In this document: piece by piece, positions 38,912 through 48,911 of the stretch
How the letters are laid out: the number at the start of each line of letters is the position of its first letter
How positions within the stretch are numbered: the stretch's first letter is position 1
Source: Roseovarius dicentrarchi
GTDB taxonomy: Bacteria > Pseudomonadota > Alphaproteobacteria > Rhodobacterales > Rhodobacteraceae
Reading direction: 5' to 3'
NCBI RefSeq assembly: GCF_003316635.1
Contig: NZ_QNQP01000003.1
Coordinates: forward strand, 168,011 to 232,010
DNA: 64,000 nt
Position numbers and translations under genes: made by a program
Notes under the pieces: generated by a model
Database searches by the model: none
What the model saw: only the letters and a program-made list of their open reading frames with translations
What the model was told of the DNA's origin: nothing

Positions 38912-39301
38912 TCAGAAGTCCAGCGCGCGACCTTCGAGAACGTAGAACGGGTAGGCTTTGCCGTCCTTCACCCATGCAAAGCCGCCATCGGTGCGCATGA
39001 TGTTGTAACCGGTCCAGCCGATTGCATCGAAAAAGCTTTCGTATTCCTGGCTGTCCGGGTTGACGCGCCATTTTCCGGTTAATGTGTCGGAATTGGCCGG
39101 GGCAAAGATGGTTGTTCCATCATCTGCGAAATAGGATTTGTAAGTGGTTCCGTCCCAGACCCCTTCGGCGGTATTGCCTGACAGAAGGCGCGTGATTTCG
39201 TCGGCGGTCATCTGGGCGTCCTGTGCCAGCGCTGGCGCGGTGAACCCGGTCAGGGCAAAACCGCAGATGGCGGTGGCTGTCAGGAAAAAGCGACGTCTCA
39301 T
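38912..39301 (-). CDS. Small secreted/periplasmic protein of unknown function (DUF995-like)
   Basis: A 129-aa protein with a clear Sec signal peptide (R-R-R-F-F-L-T-A-T-A-I and A-P-A-L-A-Q cleavage, about residue 26). The mature domain contains L-L-S-G-N-T-A-E-G-V-W-D-G-T and a W-R-V-N-P segment, a pattern I associate with small DUF995-like periplasmic domains. The assignment is tentative. It contains no cysteine in its mature part. Convergent with rsmD. Confidence 0.75.
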   Translation of the reverse strand: MRRRFFLTATAICGFALTGFTAPALAQDAQMTADEITRLLSGNTAEGVWDGTTYKSYFADDGTTIFAPANSDTLTGKWRVNPDSQEYESFFDAIGWTGYNIMRTDGGFAWVKDGKAYPFYVLEGRALDF

Positions 39302-39431
39302 GGCAGTGATGTCCTTTTGCTACGGGCAACGCCGGACTCGCGATTCGCGGGCTTGCGCTACCTTTGGGCAACGTAGCGCAGGGGAGGGCATTTTCAAGCG
39401 AGCTGTCACGCGCCGACGCTGGCAGGTCCGA

Positions 39432-40694
39432 TCAGGCAGGTCCGATCAGGATCGCCCGAAAATCATTGACGTTGGTCAGCGTCGGCCCCGTCACGACCTG
39501 CGCCCCCAGCGCGGCAAAGAAGCTGTGCGCGTCGTTTTCAGCCAATGCCGCTGCGGGATCGGCGCCGCGCTGCGCGGCTGTTTGCAGGGTTTCGGGGGTG
39601 ATCACGGCGCCGGCAACTTCGGCGGCGCCATCGACGCCGTCGGTGTCGCAGGCGATGGCGTGGATGCCGGGCGCGCCGTTCAGGTGGAGCGCGAGTGCCA
39701 ATGCGTATTCGGCGTTCGGCCCGCCAACCCCGGCCCCCCGCCGCGTGACCGTCAGCTCGCCCCCCGAGAGCAGCAGGATGGGCGCATCGCCCGGTGCCAT
39801 GGCGGCCTGCGCATCCAGCGCCTGCTGTGCGTGATCGGCGGCCACCTCGCGCGCTTCGCCTTCCAGATCATCGGCGCCGATGCGCACGTCCAGCCCGGCC
39901 GCGCGCGCCATATCGGCTGCGGCGGCCAACGATTGCGACGGTGCGGCGTAGATCACGTTTTGCGCATGGGCAAGACGTGGATCGCCGGGCGGAACGGCAT
40001 CGCCCGGCCCCGACAGTGCAGCCGTGACAGAGGCCGGGATGTCGATGCCATAGCGCGTCAGGATCGCCGCGGCGTCTTGTGGCGTGCTGCCCTCGGCCAC
40101 GGTTGGGCCGGATCCGATCATGGCAGGATCATCGCCCGGCACGTCCGAGATCATCAGCGCCAGCATCTGCGCGGGATGAGCGGCGGCCGCCAGCCGCCCG
40201 CCTTTGACGCGGCTCAGATGTTTGCGCACCATGTTCATCTGGCCAATCGGCGCGCCCGACGACAAAAGCGCCTGATTGACCGCCTGTTTTTCGGCCAGGG
40301 TGATGTTGCCAGCAGGCGCCACCAGCAGCGCCGATGCCCCGCCGGAAATCAGCGCCAGCACGAAATCGCCCTCGCCTGCCTGCGCCACCAGTGCCAGCAT
40401 TTCCGCCGTTGCCGCCTGCCCGGCGGCGTCCGGCACCGGGTGGGCCGCCTCGACGATGCGCACGCCCTGGCAGGGGCGCGCATAGCCGTAGCGCGTGATC
40501 ACCAGCCCCTCGCACGGGCCCCATGCCGCCTCTACCGCTTCGGCCATGCGGGCCGATGCCTTGCCCGCGCCGATGACCAGAACGCGCCCCTCGGGGCGAG
40601 GCGGCAGGGATGCGGCCAGGCTCTGCATCGGGTCCGCCACCTCGACCGCGCGGTCGAACAGGCGGCGCAGGAGCGTTGTTGGGTCATCTGTCAC
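39432..40694 (-). CDS. gckA: Glycerate 2-kinase / hydroxypyruvate reductase-type protein (MOFRL family)
   Basis: A 420-aa protein with N-terminal DUF4147 and C-terminal MOFRL domains. Family blocks are V-I-G-A-G-K-A-S-A-R-M-A, A-L-I-S-G-G-A-S-A-L-L and L-L-L-S-G-G-E-L-T-V-T. Most characterised members phosphorylate glycerate to 2-phosphoglycerate in the serine-cycle or tartrate route; older annotations call them hydroxypyruvate reductase (TtuD). The substrate is therefore given with some caution. Monocistronic by position; divergent from crcB. Confidence 0.9.
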   Translation of the reverse strand: MTDDPTTLLRRLFDRAVEVADPMQSLAASLPPRPEGRVLVIGAGKASARMAEAVEAAWGPCEGLVITRYGYARPCQGVRIVEAAHPVPDAAGQAATAEMLALVAQAGEGDFVLALISGGASALLVAPAGNITLAEKQAVNQALLSSGAPIGQMNMVRKHLSRVKGGRLAAAAHPAQMLALMISDVPGDDPAMIGSGPTVAEGSTPQDAAAILTRYGIDIPASVTAALSGPGDAVPPGDPRLAHAQNVIYAAPSQSLAAAADMARAAGLDVRIGADDLEGEAREVAADHAQQALDAQAAMAPGDAPILLLSGGELTVTRRGAGVGGPNAEYALALALHLNGAPGIHAIACDTDGVDGAAEVAGAVITPETLQTAAQRGADPAAALAENDAHSFFAALGAQVVTGPTLTNVNDFRAILIGPA

Positions 40695-40823
40695 GGGATC
40701 GGCCTTTCGCTAGTCATTGTGGGCATGTTAGCGATCACAGGGCCAGACAGACAAGCGGTTTGTGCAGATGCGGCGCGATCTGCGCCGCTTGACAAATGCG
40801 GGGTGCCGCGCGACAGAGCGGCC

Positions 40824-41201
40824 ATGTTCATGACCTTCCTTCACGTCGCCATCGGCGGTGCGATCGGCGCCAGCCTGCGCTATGGCGCGGGGCTGTGGGT
40901 GGCGCGCATGGCGCTGCCGGGCCTGCCGTGGGGCGTGATATCGGTCAATATCATCGGGTCGTTCCTGATGGGCGCCTTTGCGGTCTGGTCGCTGGCGCGC
41001 GGGCAGGGCGCGCTGAACCCGTTCGTGATGACGGGGGTTTTGGGTGGGTTCACCACCTTTTCGGCGTTCTCGCTGGAGGCGGTGACGCTGATTGAACGGG
41101 GGGATATGGCGGCGGCGCTGCTGTATATTGCCCTGTCGGTGGGGCTGTCGATTGGCGCGCTGGGCTTGGGATTTTGGGTAATGCGAGGGATGCTGGCATG
41201 A
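40824..41201 (+). CDS. crcB: Fluoride ion transporter CrcB (Fluc)
   Basis: A 125-aa dual-topology fluoride channel with four helices. Signature elements are G-G-A-I-G-A-S-L-R-Y near residue 10, N-I-I-G-S-F-L-M-G, and the G-G-F-T-T-F-S-A-F-S-L-E block that forms the fluoride path. No fluoride riboswitch was recognised in the 129-base upstream region. Overlaps the pseudouridine synthase gene by 4 bases. Confidence 0.95.
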   Translation: MFMTFLHVAIGGAIGASLRYGAGLWVARMALPGLPWGVISVNIIGSFLMGAFAVWSLARGQGALNPFVMTGVLGGFTTFSAFSLEAVTLIERGDMAAALLYIALSVGLSIGALGLGFWVMRGMLA

Positions 41202-42241
41202 GCGGCGTGCAAACGATCTATGTCTCAAAGGACGATAACGATCAGCGGCTGGACCGCTGGCTGCGCCGCCAGTTTCCGCATTTGCAGCAGGGGCGCATCG
41301 AAAAGATGTGCCGCAAGGGCGATCTGCGCGTCGATGGCGGCCGGGTCAAGGCGGCCACACGGCTGACCACGGGGCAGGCGGTGCGCATCCCGCCGCTGCC
41401 CGATGCCGCCGAGGCGACGGCACGGGCGCGCGCGCACATCACCGATGCCGATGCGGCGATGATCCGCGCCTGCGTGATCTACCGCGACGAGCATGTGATC
41501 GCGCTGAACAAGCCGCCGGGATTGCCGGTGCAGGGCGGCTCGAAAACCACGCGCCATGTCGACGGTCTGGCCGAGGCGCTGCGCTTTGGCCTGGAGGAAA
41601 AGCCGCGACTGGTGCATCGGCTGGACAAGGATACGTCGGGCGTTTTGATGCTGGCCCGCACGCGCGAGGCGGCCAAGGGGCTGACCGCCGCGTTTCGCCA
41701 TCGCAATACGCGCAAGCTCTATTGGGCCGCCGTTGCCGGCGTGCCGACCCCGCGCATGGGCACGATCAAGTTCGGATTGGTCAAGGCGCCCGGCCACGGC
41801 GCCAAGGGCGAGGGCGAGAAGATGCACGCGATCCATCCGCGCGACGTGGACGACACCCCCGGCGCCAAACACGCCACCACCGATTATGCGGTGCTGGAGG
41901 CGGTCGGCGCGCGCGCGTCGTGGTGCGCGCTGGTGCCGATCACGGGCCGCACGCATCAGTTGCGCGCCCACATGGCCGAGCTGGGTCATCCGGTGGTCGG
42001 CGACGGTAAATATGGCGGCTCGGGGCAGGAGAACCTTGGCGATGGCTGGGGCGCGCAGCTGGGCGGCGACATCTCGAAAAAGCTGCACCTGCATGCCCGC
42101 TCGCTGAAGATCGAACATCCCGTCACCCGCGCCATACTGCATCTGACCGCGCCGCTGCCGCCGCATATGCAGCATACCTGGGACACGTTCCAATGGTCAC
42201 CCGCCGACGTGCCGGCCGACCCGTTCGAGGATCTGGAATGA
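41198..42241 (+). CDS. RluC/RluD-family 23S rRNA pseudouridine synthase
   Basis: A 347-aa RluA-type pseudouridine synthase. An N-terminal S4 RNA-binding domain (about 15-75, with R-I-E-K-M-C-R-K-G-D-L-R-V-D) precedes the catalytic domain with the H-R-L-D-K-D-T-S-G motif containing the catalytic Asp. The G-R-T-H-Q-L-R-A-H segment is the second hallmark. RluC is the likely orthologue (modifies 955/2504/2580), but RluC and RluD are not separated here. First ATG overlaps crcB. Confidence 0.93.
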   Translation: MSGVQTIYVSKDDNDQRLDRWLRRQFPHLQQGRIEKMCRKGDLRVDGGRVKAATRLTTGQAVRIPPLPDAAEATARARAHITDADAAMIRACVIYRDEHVIALNKPPGLPVQGGSKTTRHVDGLAEALRFGLEEKPRLVHRLDKDTSGVLMLARTREAAKGLTAAFRHRNTRKLYWAAVAGVPTPRMGTIKFGLVKAPGHGAKGEGEKMHAIHPRDVDDTPGAKHATTDYAVLEAVGARASWCALVPITGRTHQLRAHMAELGHPVVGDGKYGGSGQENLGDGWGAQLGGDISKKLHLHARSLKIEHPVTRAILHLTAPLPPHMQHTWDTFQWSPADVPADPFEDLE

Positions 42242-42918
42242 CGGCACCGCTGCGCCTGATCATTTTCGACGTGGACGGCACGCTGGTCGACAGTCAGGGC
42301 GATATTGTTGCCTCCATGCACCACGCCTTTGCCGAGCTTGGCGCGCCTGCGCCACAGCGGGCGGCGATCACCCGCATCATCGGTTTGTCGCTGCACGCGG
42401 CCATGGCGCGGCTGGCACCGGAGCTGGACGCGGGCGCGCATGATGCGCTGGTTGAGGGGTATAAACGCAGCTACATGAGCCTGCGCGCGCAGGCGGGCGC
42501 AGCGCAATCCTCGCCGCTATATCCCGGCACACGCGACATGCTGGAGGCGCTGGCGGCGCGCGACGATCTGCTGCTGGGCGTGGCCACCGGCAAATCGCGG
42601 CGCGGGCTGGACAAACTGCTGGAGGGGCACGGCCTGACCGGCATGTTCATCACGCAGCAGGTGGCCGATCACCATCCGTCCAAACCGCACCCCGCCATGT
42701 TGCACGCGGCGCTGTCAGAAACCGGCAGCAACGCAGCCGACGCGGTGATGATCGGCGATACGACATATGACATGGACATGGCGCGCGCGGCCGGTCTGCG
42801 CAGCATTGGCGTTGAATGGGGCTATCACCCCGCCGCAGATCTGCGGGCCGATCACATGCTGGCCAGCTGGGGCGACCTGCCCGGCGCGCTGTCGCAGATG
42901 TGGGAGCGAGCAGCATGA
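42238..42918 (+). CDS. HAD-superfamily phosphatase (phosphoglycolate-phosphatase-like, subfamily IA)
   Basis: A 226-aa HAD hydrolase. Motif I is F-D-V-D-G-T-L-V-D-S; a helical cap follows; motif II is V-A-T-G-K-S; motifs III/IV are K-P-H-P and M-I-G-D-T-T-Y-D-M. It resembles phosphoglycolate phosphatase, but the substrate is unproven. It overlaps the genes on both sides by 4 bases. Confidence 0.9.
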   Translation: MTAPLRLIIFDVDGTLVDSQGDIVASMHHAFAELGAPAPQRAAITRIIGLSLHAAMARLAPELDAGAHDALVEGYKRSYMSLRAQAGAAQSSPLYPGTRDMLEALAARDDLLLGVATGKSRRGLDKLLEGHGLTGMFITQQVADHHPSKPHPAMLHAALSETGSNAADAVMIGDTTYDMDMARAAGLRSIGVEWGYHPAADLRADHMLASWGDLPGALSQMWERAA

Positions 42919-43625
42919 GCGAATGGGCGGCCAAACGATTCTGGAAAAGTGCCGACGTAACTGAAATTGGCGCAGGCTACGGCATTGCGCTGGATGGCCG
43001 CGCGGTCAAAACCCCGGCCAAGGCGCCGCTGGCCGTGCCGACCCGCGCGCTGGCCCAGGCCATTGCAGGCGAATGGAACGCGGTCGCGGAAAAGATCGAT
43101 CCGCGCGTCATGCCGATGACCCGGTCGGCCAACGCGGCCATCGACAAGGTCGCGCATCAACACGCCGAAGTGGCCGACATGATCGCCGCCTATGGCGAGA
43201 CGGATCTGCTTTGCTACCGCGCCACCAGCCCGCAGGAACTGGTCCTGCGCCAGTCCGAGGAGTGGGATCCGCTGCTGGACTGGGCCGATACCGCGCTGGG
43301 CGTGCGGCTGCGCACCGTGCCGGGCGTCATGCCTGTGGCGCAGGATCCGGCGGCGCTGGATGTCTTGCGCGCGCGGGTCCATGCGCATGATAATTTCGCA
43401 TTGACGGCGCTGCATGATCTGGTGGCCCTGTCCGGATCGCTGATTATCGGGCTTGCGGCCACACTGGACGCCCGCGACACGCCGACGCTCTGGCAGATTT
43501 CGCGGCTGGACGAGGCGTGGCAGGCTGAATTGTGGGGCGCCGACGATCAGGCCGAGGAAATGGCCGCCGTCAAGCGCGCGGCTTTTCTACACGCTAAGGA
43601 ATTTTTCCTTCTTCTGAGTGAATAA
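42915..43625 (+). CDS. ATP12-family F1-ATPase assembly chaperone
   Basis: A 236-aa ATP12 homologue, which binds the F1 alpha subunit during ATP synthase assembly. Diagnostic parts are K-R-F-W-K near the start, the G-I-A-L-D-G-R-A-V-K-T-P-A motif, E-W-N-A-V-A-E-K-I-D-P-R-x-M-P-M-T-R and D-L-L-C-Y-R-A. The family is shared by mitochondria and alphaproteobacteria. It ends the crcB-rlu-HAD-ATP12 string of overlapping genes. Confidence 0.94.
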   Translation: MSEWAAKRFWKSADVTEIGAGYGIALDGRAVKTPAKAPLAVPTRALAQAIAGEWNAVAEKIDPRVMPMTRSANAAIDKVAHQHAEVADMIAAYGETDLLCYRATSPQELVLRQSEEWDPLLDWADTALGVRLRTVPGVMPVAQDPAALDVLRARVHAHDNFALTALHDLVALSGSLIIGLAATLDARDTPTLWQISRLDEAWQAELWGADDQAEEMAAVKRAAFLHAKEFFLLLSE

Positions 43626-43824
43626 ACACCCGAAAGCTGCGTCCTGCCCCATGGTAACCTGCCCGGTTGCGACCATTTTCCCGAATGCGCCCCTTGACCT
43701 GTTGCAATGATTTCCGCCAGACTTGGATGCGCTGAGGAGTGCATCCTTACAGTTTTGCTTTGGTTCGATTCGGACCAATTAAACCATCCGGGATCCAAGG
43801 GTGGATAATCAGGAAGAGGTAAAC

Positions 43825-44844
43825 ATGAAGAAATCCGTATTTGTTGGCGTGCTGGCGCTGGCCGGGGCGTCCGCTGGCGTCGCTGCCGCCGGGACGCTGG
43901 ACGATGTCAAGGCGCGCGGCACGCTGAACTGCGGTGTTGTGACCGGGCTTGTCGGCTTTGGCGCGCCGGATGCGAACGGCGAATGGCAAGGTTTTGACGT
44001 GGCGATGTGCCGTGCCCTGGCGGCGGCTGTTCTGGGGGATCCGACTGCGATTCAATTTGTGCCGACCACCGGAAAAACCCGCTTTACCGCGCTGTCCTCG
44101 GGCGAGATTGACGTGCTTGCGCGCAACACGACCTGGACGTTCAGCCGCGATGTGGACCTGAAATTCGATTTCATCGGCGTGAACTACTATGACGGTCAGG
44201 GCTTCATGGTACCCAAGGAACTGGGCGTGACATCGGCCAAGGATCTGAACGGCGCGACAATCTGCGTCCAGACCGGCACCACGACCGAACTGAACCTTGC
44301 CGATTATTTCCGCAAGAACAACATCAGCTACGATCCCGTCCCGATCGAAACCAATGCCGAAGGCCAGCAGCAATATCTGGCCGGTGCCTGCGATGCCTAC
44401 ACAACCGATATGTCGGGTCTGGCATCCAACCGCGCCACGTTCGAATCGCCGGGCGATCACGTGCTGCTTCCGGAAATCATCTCGAAAGAGCCGCTGTCCC
44501 CGCTGGTTCGCCACGGCGACAATGAATGGGCCGACGTGGTGCGCTGGACGCTGAACGCGCTGATCGCCGCCGAAGAGGCGGGCATCACCAGCGCCAATAT
44601 CGGCGAGCTGTCGGCACAGGCCGGCGACGCGCCCGAGATCAACCGCATCCTCGGCACCGAAGGCAATCTGGGCGAGCAGCTGGGCCTGAGCGCCGACTGG
44701 GCCAAGAACGCGATCATGGCGGGCGGCAACTACGGCGAGATCTTTGAGAAGAACATCGGCGAAGCGTCCCCCATCGGTCTGGCACGCGGGCTGAACGCCC
44801 AGTGGACAGATGGCGGCCTGCTCTACGCGCCGCCCTTCCGCTAA
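43825..44844 (+). CDS. aapJ: General L-amino-acid ABC transporter, substrate-binding protein AapJ
   Basis: A 339-aa periplasmic binding protein with a signal peptide (M-K-K-S-V-F-V-G-V-L-A-L-A and cleavage near A-A-A-G). Typical of AapJ are L-N-C-G-V-V-T-G, F-D-V-A-M-C-R-A-L-A, R-N-T-T-W-T-F-S-R-D and Y-Y-D-G-Q-G-F-M-V. The system transports a broad range of L-amino acids. A GGAAGAGG ribosome-binding site precedes the ATG. A stable hairpin separates it from aapQ, which usually lets the binding protein be made in excess. Confidence 0.96.
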   Translation: MKKSVFVGVLALAGASAGVAAAGTLDDVKARGTLNCGVVTGLVGFGAPDANGEWQGFDVAMCRALAAAVLGDPTAIQFVPTTGKTRFTALSSGEIDVLARNTTWTFSRDVDLKFDFIGVNYYDGQGFMVPKELGVTSAKDLNGATICVQTGTTTELNLADYFRKNNISYDPVPIETNAEGQQQYLAGACDAYTTDMSGLASNRATFESPGDHVLLPEIISKEPLSPLVRHGDNEWADVVRWTLNALIAAEEAGITSANIGELSAQAGDAPEINRILGTEGNLGEQLGLSADWAKNAIMAGGNYGEIFEKNIGEASPIGLARGLNAQWTDGGLLYAPPFR

Positions 44845-44855
44845 CTCAATGACGC

Positions 44856-44884
44856 CAAGGGGCGCGGGATGACCGCGCCCCTTG
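44856..44884 (+). promoter_or_regulatory. Intercistronic stem-loop between aapJ and aapQ
   Basis: CAAGGGGCGCGG (44856-44867) and CCGCGCCCCTTG (44873-44884) form a perfect 12-bp stem with a 5-nt GATGA loop, 11 bases after the aapJ stop. There is no T-run after it, so it fits a 3'-end RNA stabiliser or partial terminator controlling the aapJ to permease ratio. Confidence 0.8.
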
Positions 44885-44979
44885 ATCGTATAAGAAACGT
44901 CCAAAAACAATTTCGGGCCTTGTGAGGGGCGGACAAACCGCCCCCGCATCAGAGCGTTCCGAAAATTCAGGGAAGTTTA

Positions 44980-46194
44980 ATGACAACCTATACCGACCCC
45001 GAAAAGGGCGGGTTTCACGTGTCGCAACTGCTCAGCGATACGCGCTACCGGGCCATCACCTTTCAGGTTATCGTGTTCATCTTGCTGTCATTGGTGCTGT
45101 GGCGTCTGGGCAGCAATCTGGTAACGAACCTGCGCACGGCCGGGCTGACCTTTTCATTCGGGTTTCTGGCTGATACCGCCGGGTATGATGTGGGGCAGAC
45201 GCTGATCCCCTATTCCAGCCAATCGTCAAACTGGCAGGCGGCCAAGGTGGGTATCCTGAATACCCTGCTGGTCGCTGTCCTGGGGTGCATCACCGCCACG
45301 ATTTTCGGCGTTACGGCGGGCGTTCTGCGGCTTAGCAAGAACTGGATCGTCTCGCGCCTGATGGCCGCCTATGTCGAGGCGTTTCGCAATGTGCCGGTGC
45401 TGATCTGGATCCTGATCATCTATGCGATCATGACGGTATCGCTGCCCGCGCCCAGCGCCTTTCGCGGGGAAACCCCCGATAGCACGATGCTGGCCGGGCT
45501 GTTCGCCTTTACCAATCGGGGCATCTACATCCCTGCGCCGATCTGGAACGCGGGGTCGGGGATTGTCGCGGGTGTCTTTGTCCTGTCGATTGCGGCGGTG
45601 TTTGCCTATCGCGCTTATGCCAAGAAGCAGCTGTTTGACTCAGGCAGGCTGTTGCCCATGGGCTGGCCGTCGCTGTTGATCCTGTTCGTCCCGACAATCG
45701 CGGCGTTTTTCCTGCTGGGGCGGCCTGTCGGTCTGGATATTCCCGCGCTGAGGGGCTTCAACTTTGCCGGCGGGATCAAGATTGGCGCGCCGCTGATTGC
45801 GCTGTGGTTCGCGCTGTCGATCTATACGGGCGCGTTTATCGCCGAAAACGTCCGCGCCGGTATTCAGGCCGTATCGCAAGGCCAGACCGAAGCGGCGGCG
45901 GCGCTGGGCCTGCGTCCGGGGCGCATCATGAGCCTTGTGATCCTGCCGCAGGCGATGCGGGTGATCATCCCGCCGCTGATCTCGCAATATCTGAACCTGA
46001 CCAAGAATTCATCGCTGGCCATCGCCGTCGGCTATGCCGACATCACCGCCACGCTGGGGGGGATCACGCTGAACCAGACGGGCCGCGCGATTGAATGTGT
46101 GCTGCTGCTGATGCTGTTTTATCTGGCGATTTCGCTGACGATTTCGGGATTGATGAACATCTACAACAACTCCGTCCGGCTGAAGGAGCGCTAG
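44980..46194 (+). CDS. aapQ: General L-amino-acid ABC transporter permease AapQ
   Basis: A 404-aa inner-membrane permease with about eight helices, longer than most HisQ-type permeases as expected for AapQ. The EAA loop reads E-A-A-A-A-L-G-L-R-P-G near residue 305. The N-terminal L-N-T-L-L-V-A segment begins the BPD transport domain. It precedes aapM by one base. Confidence 0.95.
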   Translation: MTTYTDPEKGGFHVSQLLSDTRYRAITFQVIVFILLSLVLWRLGSNLVTNLRTAGLTFSFGFLADTAGYDVGQTLIPYSSQSSNWQAAKVGILNTLLVAVLGCITATIFGVTAGVLRLSKNWIVSRLMAAYVEAFRNVPVLIWILIIYAIMTVSLPAPSAFRGETPDSTMLAGLFAFTNRGIYIPAPIWNAGSGIVAGVFVLSIAAVFAYRAYAKKQLFDSGRLLPMGWPSLLILFVPTIAAFFLLGRPVGLDIPALRGFNFAGGIKIGAPLIALWFALSIYTGAFIAENVRAGIQAVSQGQTEAAAALGLRPGRIMSLVILPQAMRVIIPPLISQYLNLTKNSSLAIAVGYADITATLGGITLNQTGRAIECVLLLMLFYLAISLTISGLMNIYNNSVRLKER

Positions 46195-46195
46195 G

Positions 46196-47494
46196 ATGTC
46201 AGACACACATGCGCAATCCGTTGCCTTTGTCCGCGACACGGAAATCCCGGCATCGCCGCCACCGGTGGCGCAGACCGGTGCGGTGCGCTGGATGCGTGAA
46301 AACCTGTTCAGCACTTGGGTCAACGCACTGCTGACGGTTGCCGCGCTTTATGCCATCTACCTGATTGGCGTGGCGATCCTGCCGTGGCTGATCAACGGGG
46401 TCTGGACCACGCCCAGCCTGACCGCCTGCCGCGAGGTGTTGCAGGGCAAGGTGGGGGGCTGCTTTTCGGTGCTGACCGAACGCTGGAACCAGCTATTGTT
46501 CGGGTTCACCTACCCCAGCGATCAATACTGGCGGCCCGGCATTGCCTTCTTGCTGCTGTTCGCCGCCGCCGCGCCGGTCATGTTCTTCAAGCTGCCGCGC
46601 AAGCTGCTGATCATCACCGCGCTCTACCCGTTCGTGGCCTATTACCTGATCTGGGGCGGCACGATCCTGACGCCGGTTTTTGCCCTGCTGGGCTTCGTTG
46701 CAGGCTATGCCGCCTATGCAAGGCTGGTCAAAGGGTCGTTTGCGCTGGGCATTTTCGCGGCCGTCGCTGTTGCCGCGCTGACATGGTGGATCGGCGGCAT
46801 GATCACCGACGCGGTCGCCCCCGCCCAGCCGTGGCTGGAGGAGGTGCCGTCGCGCGACATGGGCGGGTTCATGTTGAACATGATCCTCGGCGTGACCTGC
46901 CTGTCGCTGTCGATTCCGCTGGGCATTCTGCTGGCGCTGGGGCGGCAATCGAACCTGCCGCTGATCAAGGCGGTCTGCGTGGTGTTCATCGAATTCATTC
47001 GCGGCGTGCCGCTGATCACGCTGCTGTTTGTGGCCAATGTGGTGCTGGCCTATTTTTTGCCGCCCGGCACCAGTTTCGACCTGATCCTGCGGGTGATCAT
47101 CATGATCACGCTGTTTGCCTCGGCCTATATCGCCGAAGTGATTCGCGGCGGCCTGGCCGCACTGCCCAAGGGGCAGTATGAGGCGGGCGATAGTCTGGGG
47201 CTGGATTATCCGCAGGCGATGCGCCTTATTATCCTGCCGCAGGCGCTGAAAATCTCGATCCCCGGCATCGTCAATATCGCCGTGGGGCTGTTCAAGGATA
47301 CGACGCTGGTGTCGGTCATTTCGATGTTCGATCTGGTCGGCATGATCCGGGGGCCGATCCTGGCATCCGCCGAATGGAACGGCGTCTATTGGGAGCTGTT
47401 CGGATTTGCCGCGCTGCTGTTCTTCGTCGTTTGCTACGGCATCTCGAAATATTCGCAATGGTTGGAGCGTCAGCTGTCAACCGGGCATCGCTAA
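46196..47494 (+). CDS. aapM: General L-amino-acid ABC transporter permease AapM
   Basis: A 432-aa permease partner of AapQ. Several transmembrane helices are followed by the BPD domain from about residue 222 ([10 protein letters not shown]). The EAA loop is [13 protein letters not shown] near 325. The protein has [12 protein letters not shown], the permease hallmark. Confidence 0.95.
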   Translation: MSDTHAQSVAFVRDTEIPASPPPVAQTGAVRWMRENLFSTWVNALLTVAALYAIYLIGVAILPWLINGVWTTPSLTACREVLQGKVGGCFSVLTERWNQLLFGFTYPSDQYWRPGIAFLLLFAAAAPVMFFKLPRKLLIITALYPFVAYYLIWGGTILTPVFALLGFVAGYAAYARLVKGSFALGIFAAVAVAALTWWIGGMITDAVAPAQPWLEEVPSRDMGGFMLNMILGVTCLSLSIPLGILLALGRQSNLPLIKAVCVVFIEFIRGVPLITLLFVANVVLAYFLPPGTSFDLILRVIIMITLFASAYIAEVIRGGLAALPKGQYEAGDSLGLDYPQAMRLIILPQALKISIPGIVNIAVGLFKDTTLVSVISMFDLVGMIRGPILASAEWNGVYWELFGFAALLFFVVCYGISKYSQWLERQLSTGHR

Positions 47495-47507
47495 AGGGGG
47501 TTTGGGC

Positions 47508-48272
47508 ATGGCCGAAGCACATATGAAAGTCTCGGACGAGGTCGCCATCTCGATCCGCAAGATGAACAAATGGTACGGCGCGTTCCACGTTCTGCGTGAC
47601 ATTGACCTGACCGTAAACCGGGGCGAGCGAATCGTGATCTGCGGGCCGTCGGGATCCGGCAAATCGACGCTGATCCGCTGCATCAACGCGCTGGAAGAGC
47701 ATCAGAAAGGCACGATCGAGGTCGACGGGATCACCCTGTCGTCGGACATCAAGAATATCGACAAGATCCGCCGCGAGGTCGGCATGTGCTTTCAGCATTT
47801 CAACCTGTTCCCGCATCTGACGATTCTGGAGAACTGCACGCTGGCGCCGATCTGGGTCCGCAAGGAGCCCAAGCGCGAGGCGGAAAAGACGGCCATGCAT
47901 TTTCTGGAAAAGGTGCGCATCCCCGATCAGGCGAATAAATACCCCGGCCAGCTGTCGGGCGGCCAGCAGCAGCGCGTCGCCATCGCGCGCAGCCTGTGCA
48001 TGAAGCCGCGCATCATGTTGTTTGACGAGCCGACATCGGCGCTGGACCCAGAGATGATCAAGGAGGTTCTCGATACGATGATCGAACTGGCCGAGGAAGG
48101 CATGACCATGCTGTGCGTCACACACGAAATGGGATTCGCCCGCCAGGTCGCCAACCGCGTGATTTTCATGGATCAAGGCCAGATCGTCGAACAGAACGAG
48201 CCAGAGGAATTCTTCAGCAACCCCAAATCGGACCGCACCAAGCTGTTCCTGAGTCAGATTCTGGGACACTAG
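47508..48272 (+). CDS. aapP: General L-amino-acid ABC transporter ATP-binding protein AapP
   Basis: A 254-aa ABC ATPase. Walker A is [10 protein letters not shown], the Q-loop [10 protein letters not shown], the signature [12 protein letters not shown], Walker [12 protein letters not shown] and the H-loop V-T-H-E-M. Last gene of the operon; ends 4 bases before the convergent ferredoxin gene stop. Confidence 0.97.
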   Translation: MAEAHMKVSDEVAISIRKMNKWYGAFHVLRDIDLTVNRGERIVICGPSGSGKSTLIRCINALEEHQKGTIEVDGITLSSDIKNIDKIRREVGMCFQHFNLFPHLTILENCTLAPIWVRKEPKREAEKTAMHFLEKVRIPDQANKYPGQLSGGQQQRVAIARSLCMKPRIMLFDEPTSALDPEMIKEVLDTMIELAEEGMTMLCVTHEMGFARQVANRVIFMDQGQIVEQNEPEEFFSNPKSDRTKLFLSQILGH

Positions 48273-48275
48273 AGT

Positions 48276-48911
48276 TTAGCGGTGGAAGTATGACATGTGA
48301 AAGGCGGATTGCCGTGGGTCACGGCCGAACGCTTGCGACACCGGGCAGGCCCGCCGCGCCTTGCATCCTTGCGACAGGCAGTCATCGCCCGGCGCTGTAT
48401 CCAGAAACGCATGACAGGCGGCCACATCATAGCCGCGCGCGGCGCTGAGCGCATCCACCGGGCAGGCTGTCATGCATGGTTTGTCCGCGCAGGTCAGGCA
48501 GGGCGATTCGCCCGTTTCGGGCAGGACGATTTTCTGCGAAAATCGTAGCGCGCCCCGATAGGATACCATCAGCCCGGCAGTGTCGTGCACCAGCATGCCA
48601 GCCGGGCTTTGCCACGCGCGCCCCGACGCCATCGCCCAGCGCAGGAAGGGCGAATAGGGTGGTCCGCCGAAGGGAAACAGCGGCGCAGCGTCCAGCCTGC
48701 GGGCCAGATCGGCGATAACCCGCAGCGACCAGCGATCAATCGGGTCGGGCGCGCCGTCCTGCATTTCAGGGGCGGCCTGCATGAGCGGCCAGAAACCGCG
48801 CGACGGCCCTAGGAGGATGACGGTCGTGCCGTCCTCGTGAACGCCGCCCATGATATCAAGGCTGTAGGCTTCGGCAGCGCGGGAAATGCTGTCATAATCC
48901 GGCACGCTCAT
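48276..48911 (-). CDS. 4Fe-4S ferredoxin-type protein (QueG-like C-terminal region)
   Basis: A 211-aa iron-sulfur protein. The first cluster motif is [14 protein letters not shown] (about 138-151) and the second is [13 protein letters not shown] (about 178-190). The N-terminal part resembles epoxyqueuosine reductase but lacks its cobalamin-binding features, so function is open. It overlaps argB by 4 bases. Confidence 0.85.
   Translation of the reverse strand: MSVPDYDSISRAAEAYSLDIMGGVHEDGTTVILLGPSRGFWPLMQAAPEMQDGAPDPIDRWSLRVIADLARRLDAAPLFPFGGPPYSPFLRWAMASGRAWQSPAGMLVHDTAGLMVSYRGALRFSQKIVLPETGESPCLTCADKPCMTACPVDALSAARGYDVAACHAFLDTAPGDDCLSQGCKARRACPVSQAFGRDPRQSAFHMSYFHR
48527..48545. repeat. 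Inverted repeat CGATTTTC-TGC-GAAAATCG inside the ferredoxin gene
   Basis: Perfect 8-bp arms around a 3-base spacer, resembling the TTCGCGAA palindromes at 26080 and 36397 but inside a coding region. It may be coincidental. Confidence 0.5.

Noticed and set aside
40695..40823. Fluoride riboswitch upstream of crcB
   Set aside because: The conserved GG-GAUG and downstream pseudoknot-forming elements could not be found by eye in the 129-base region.
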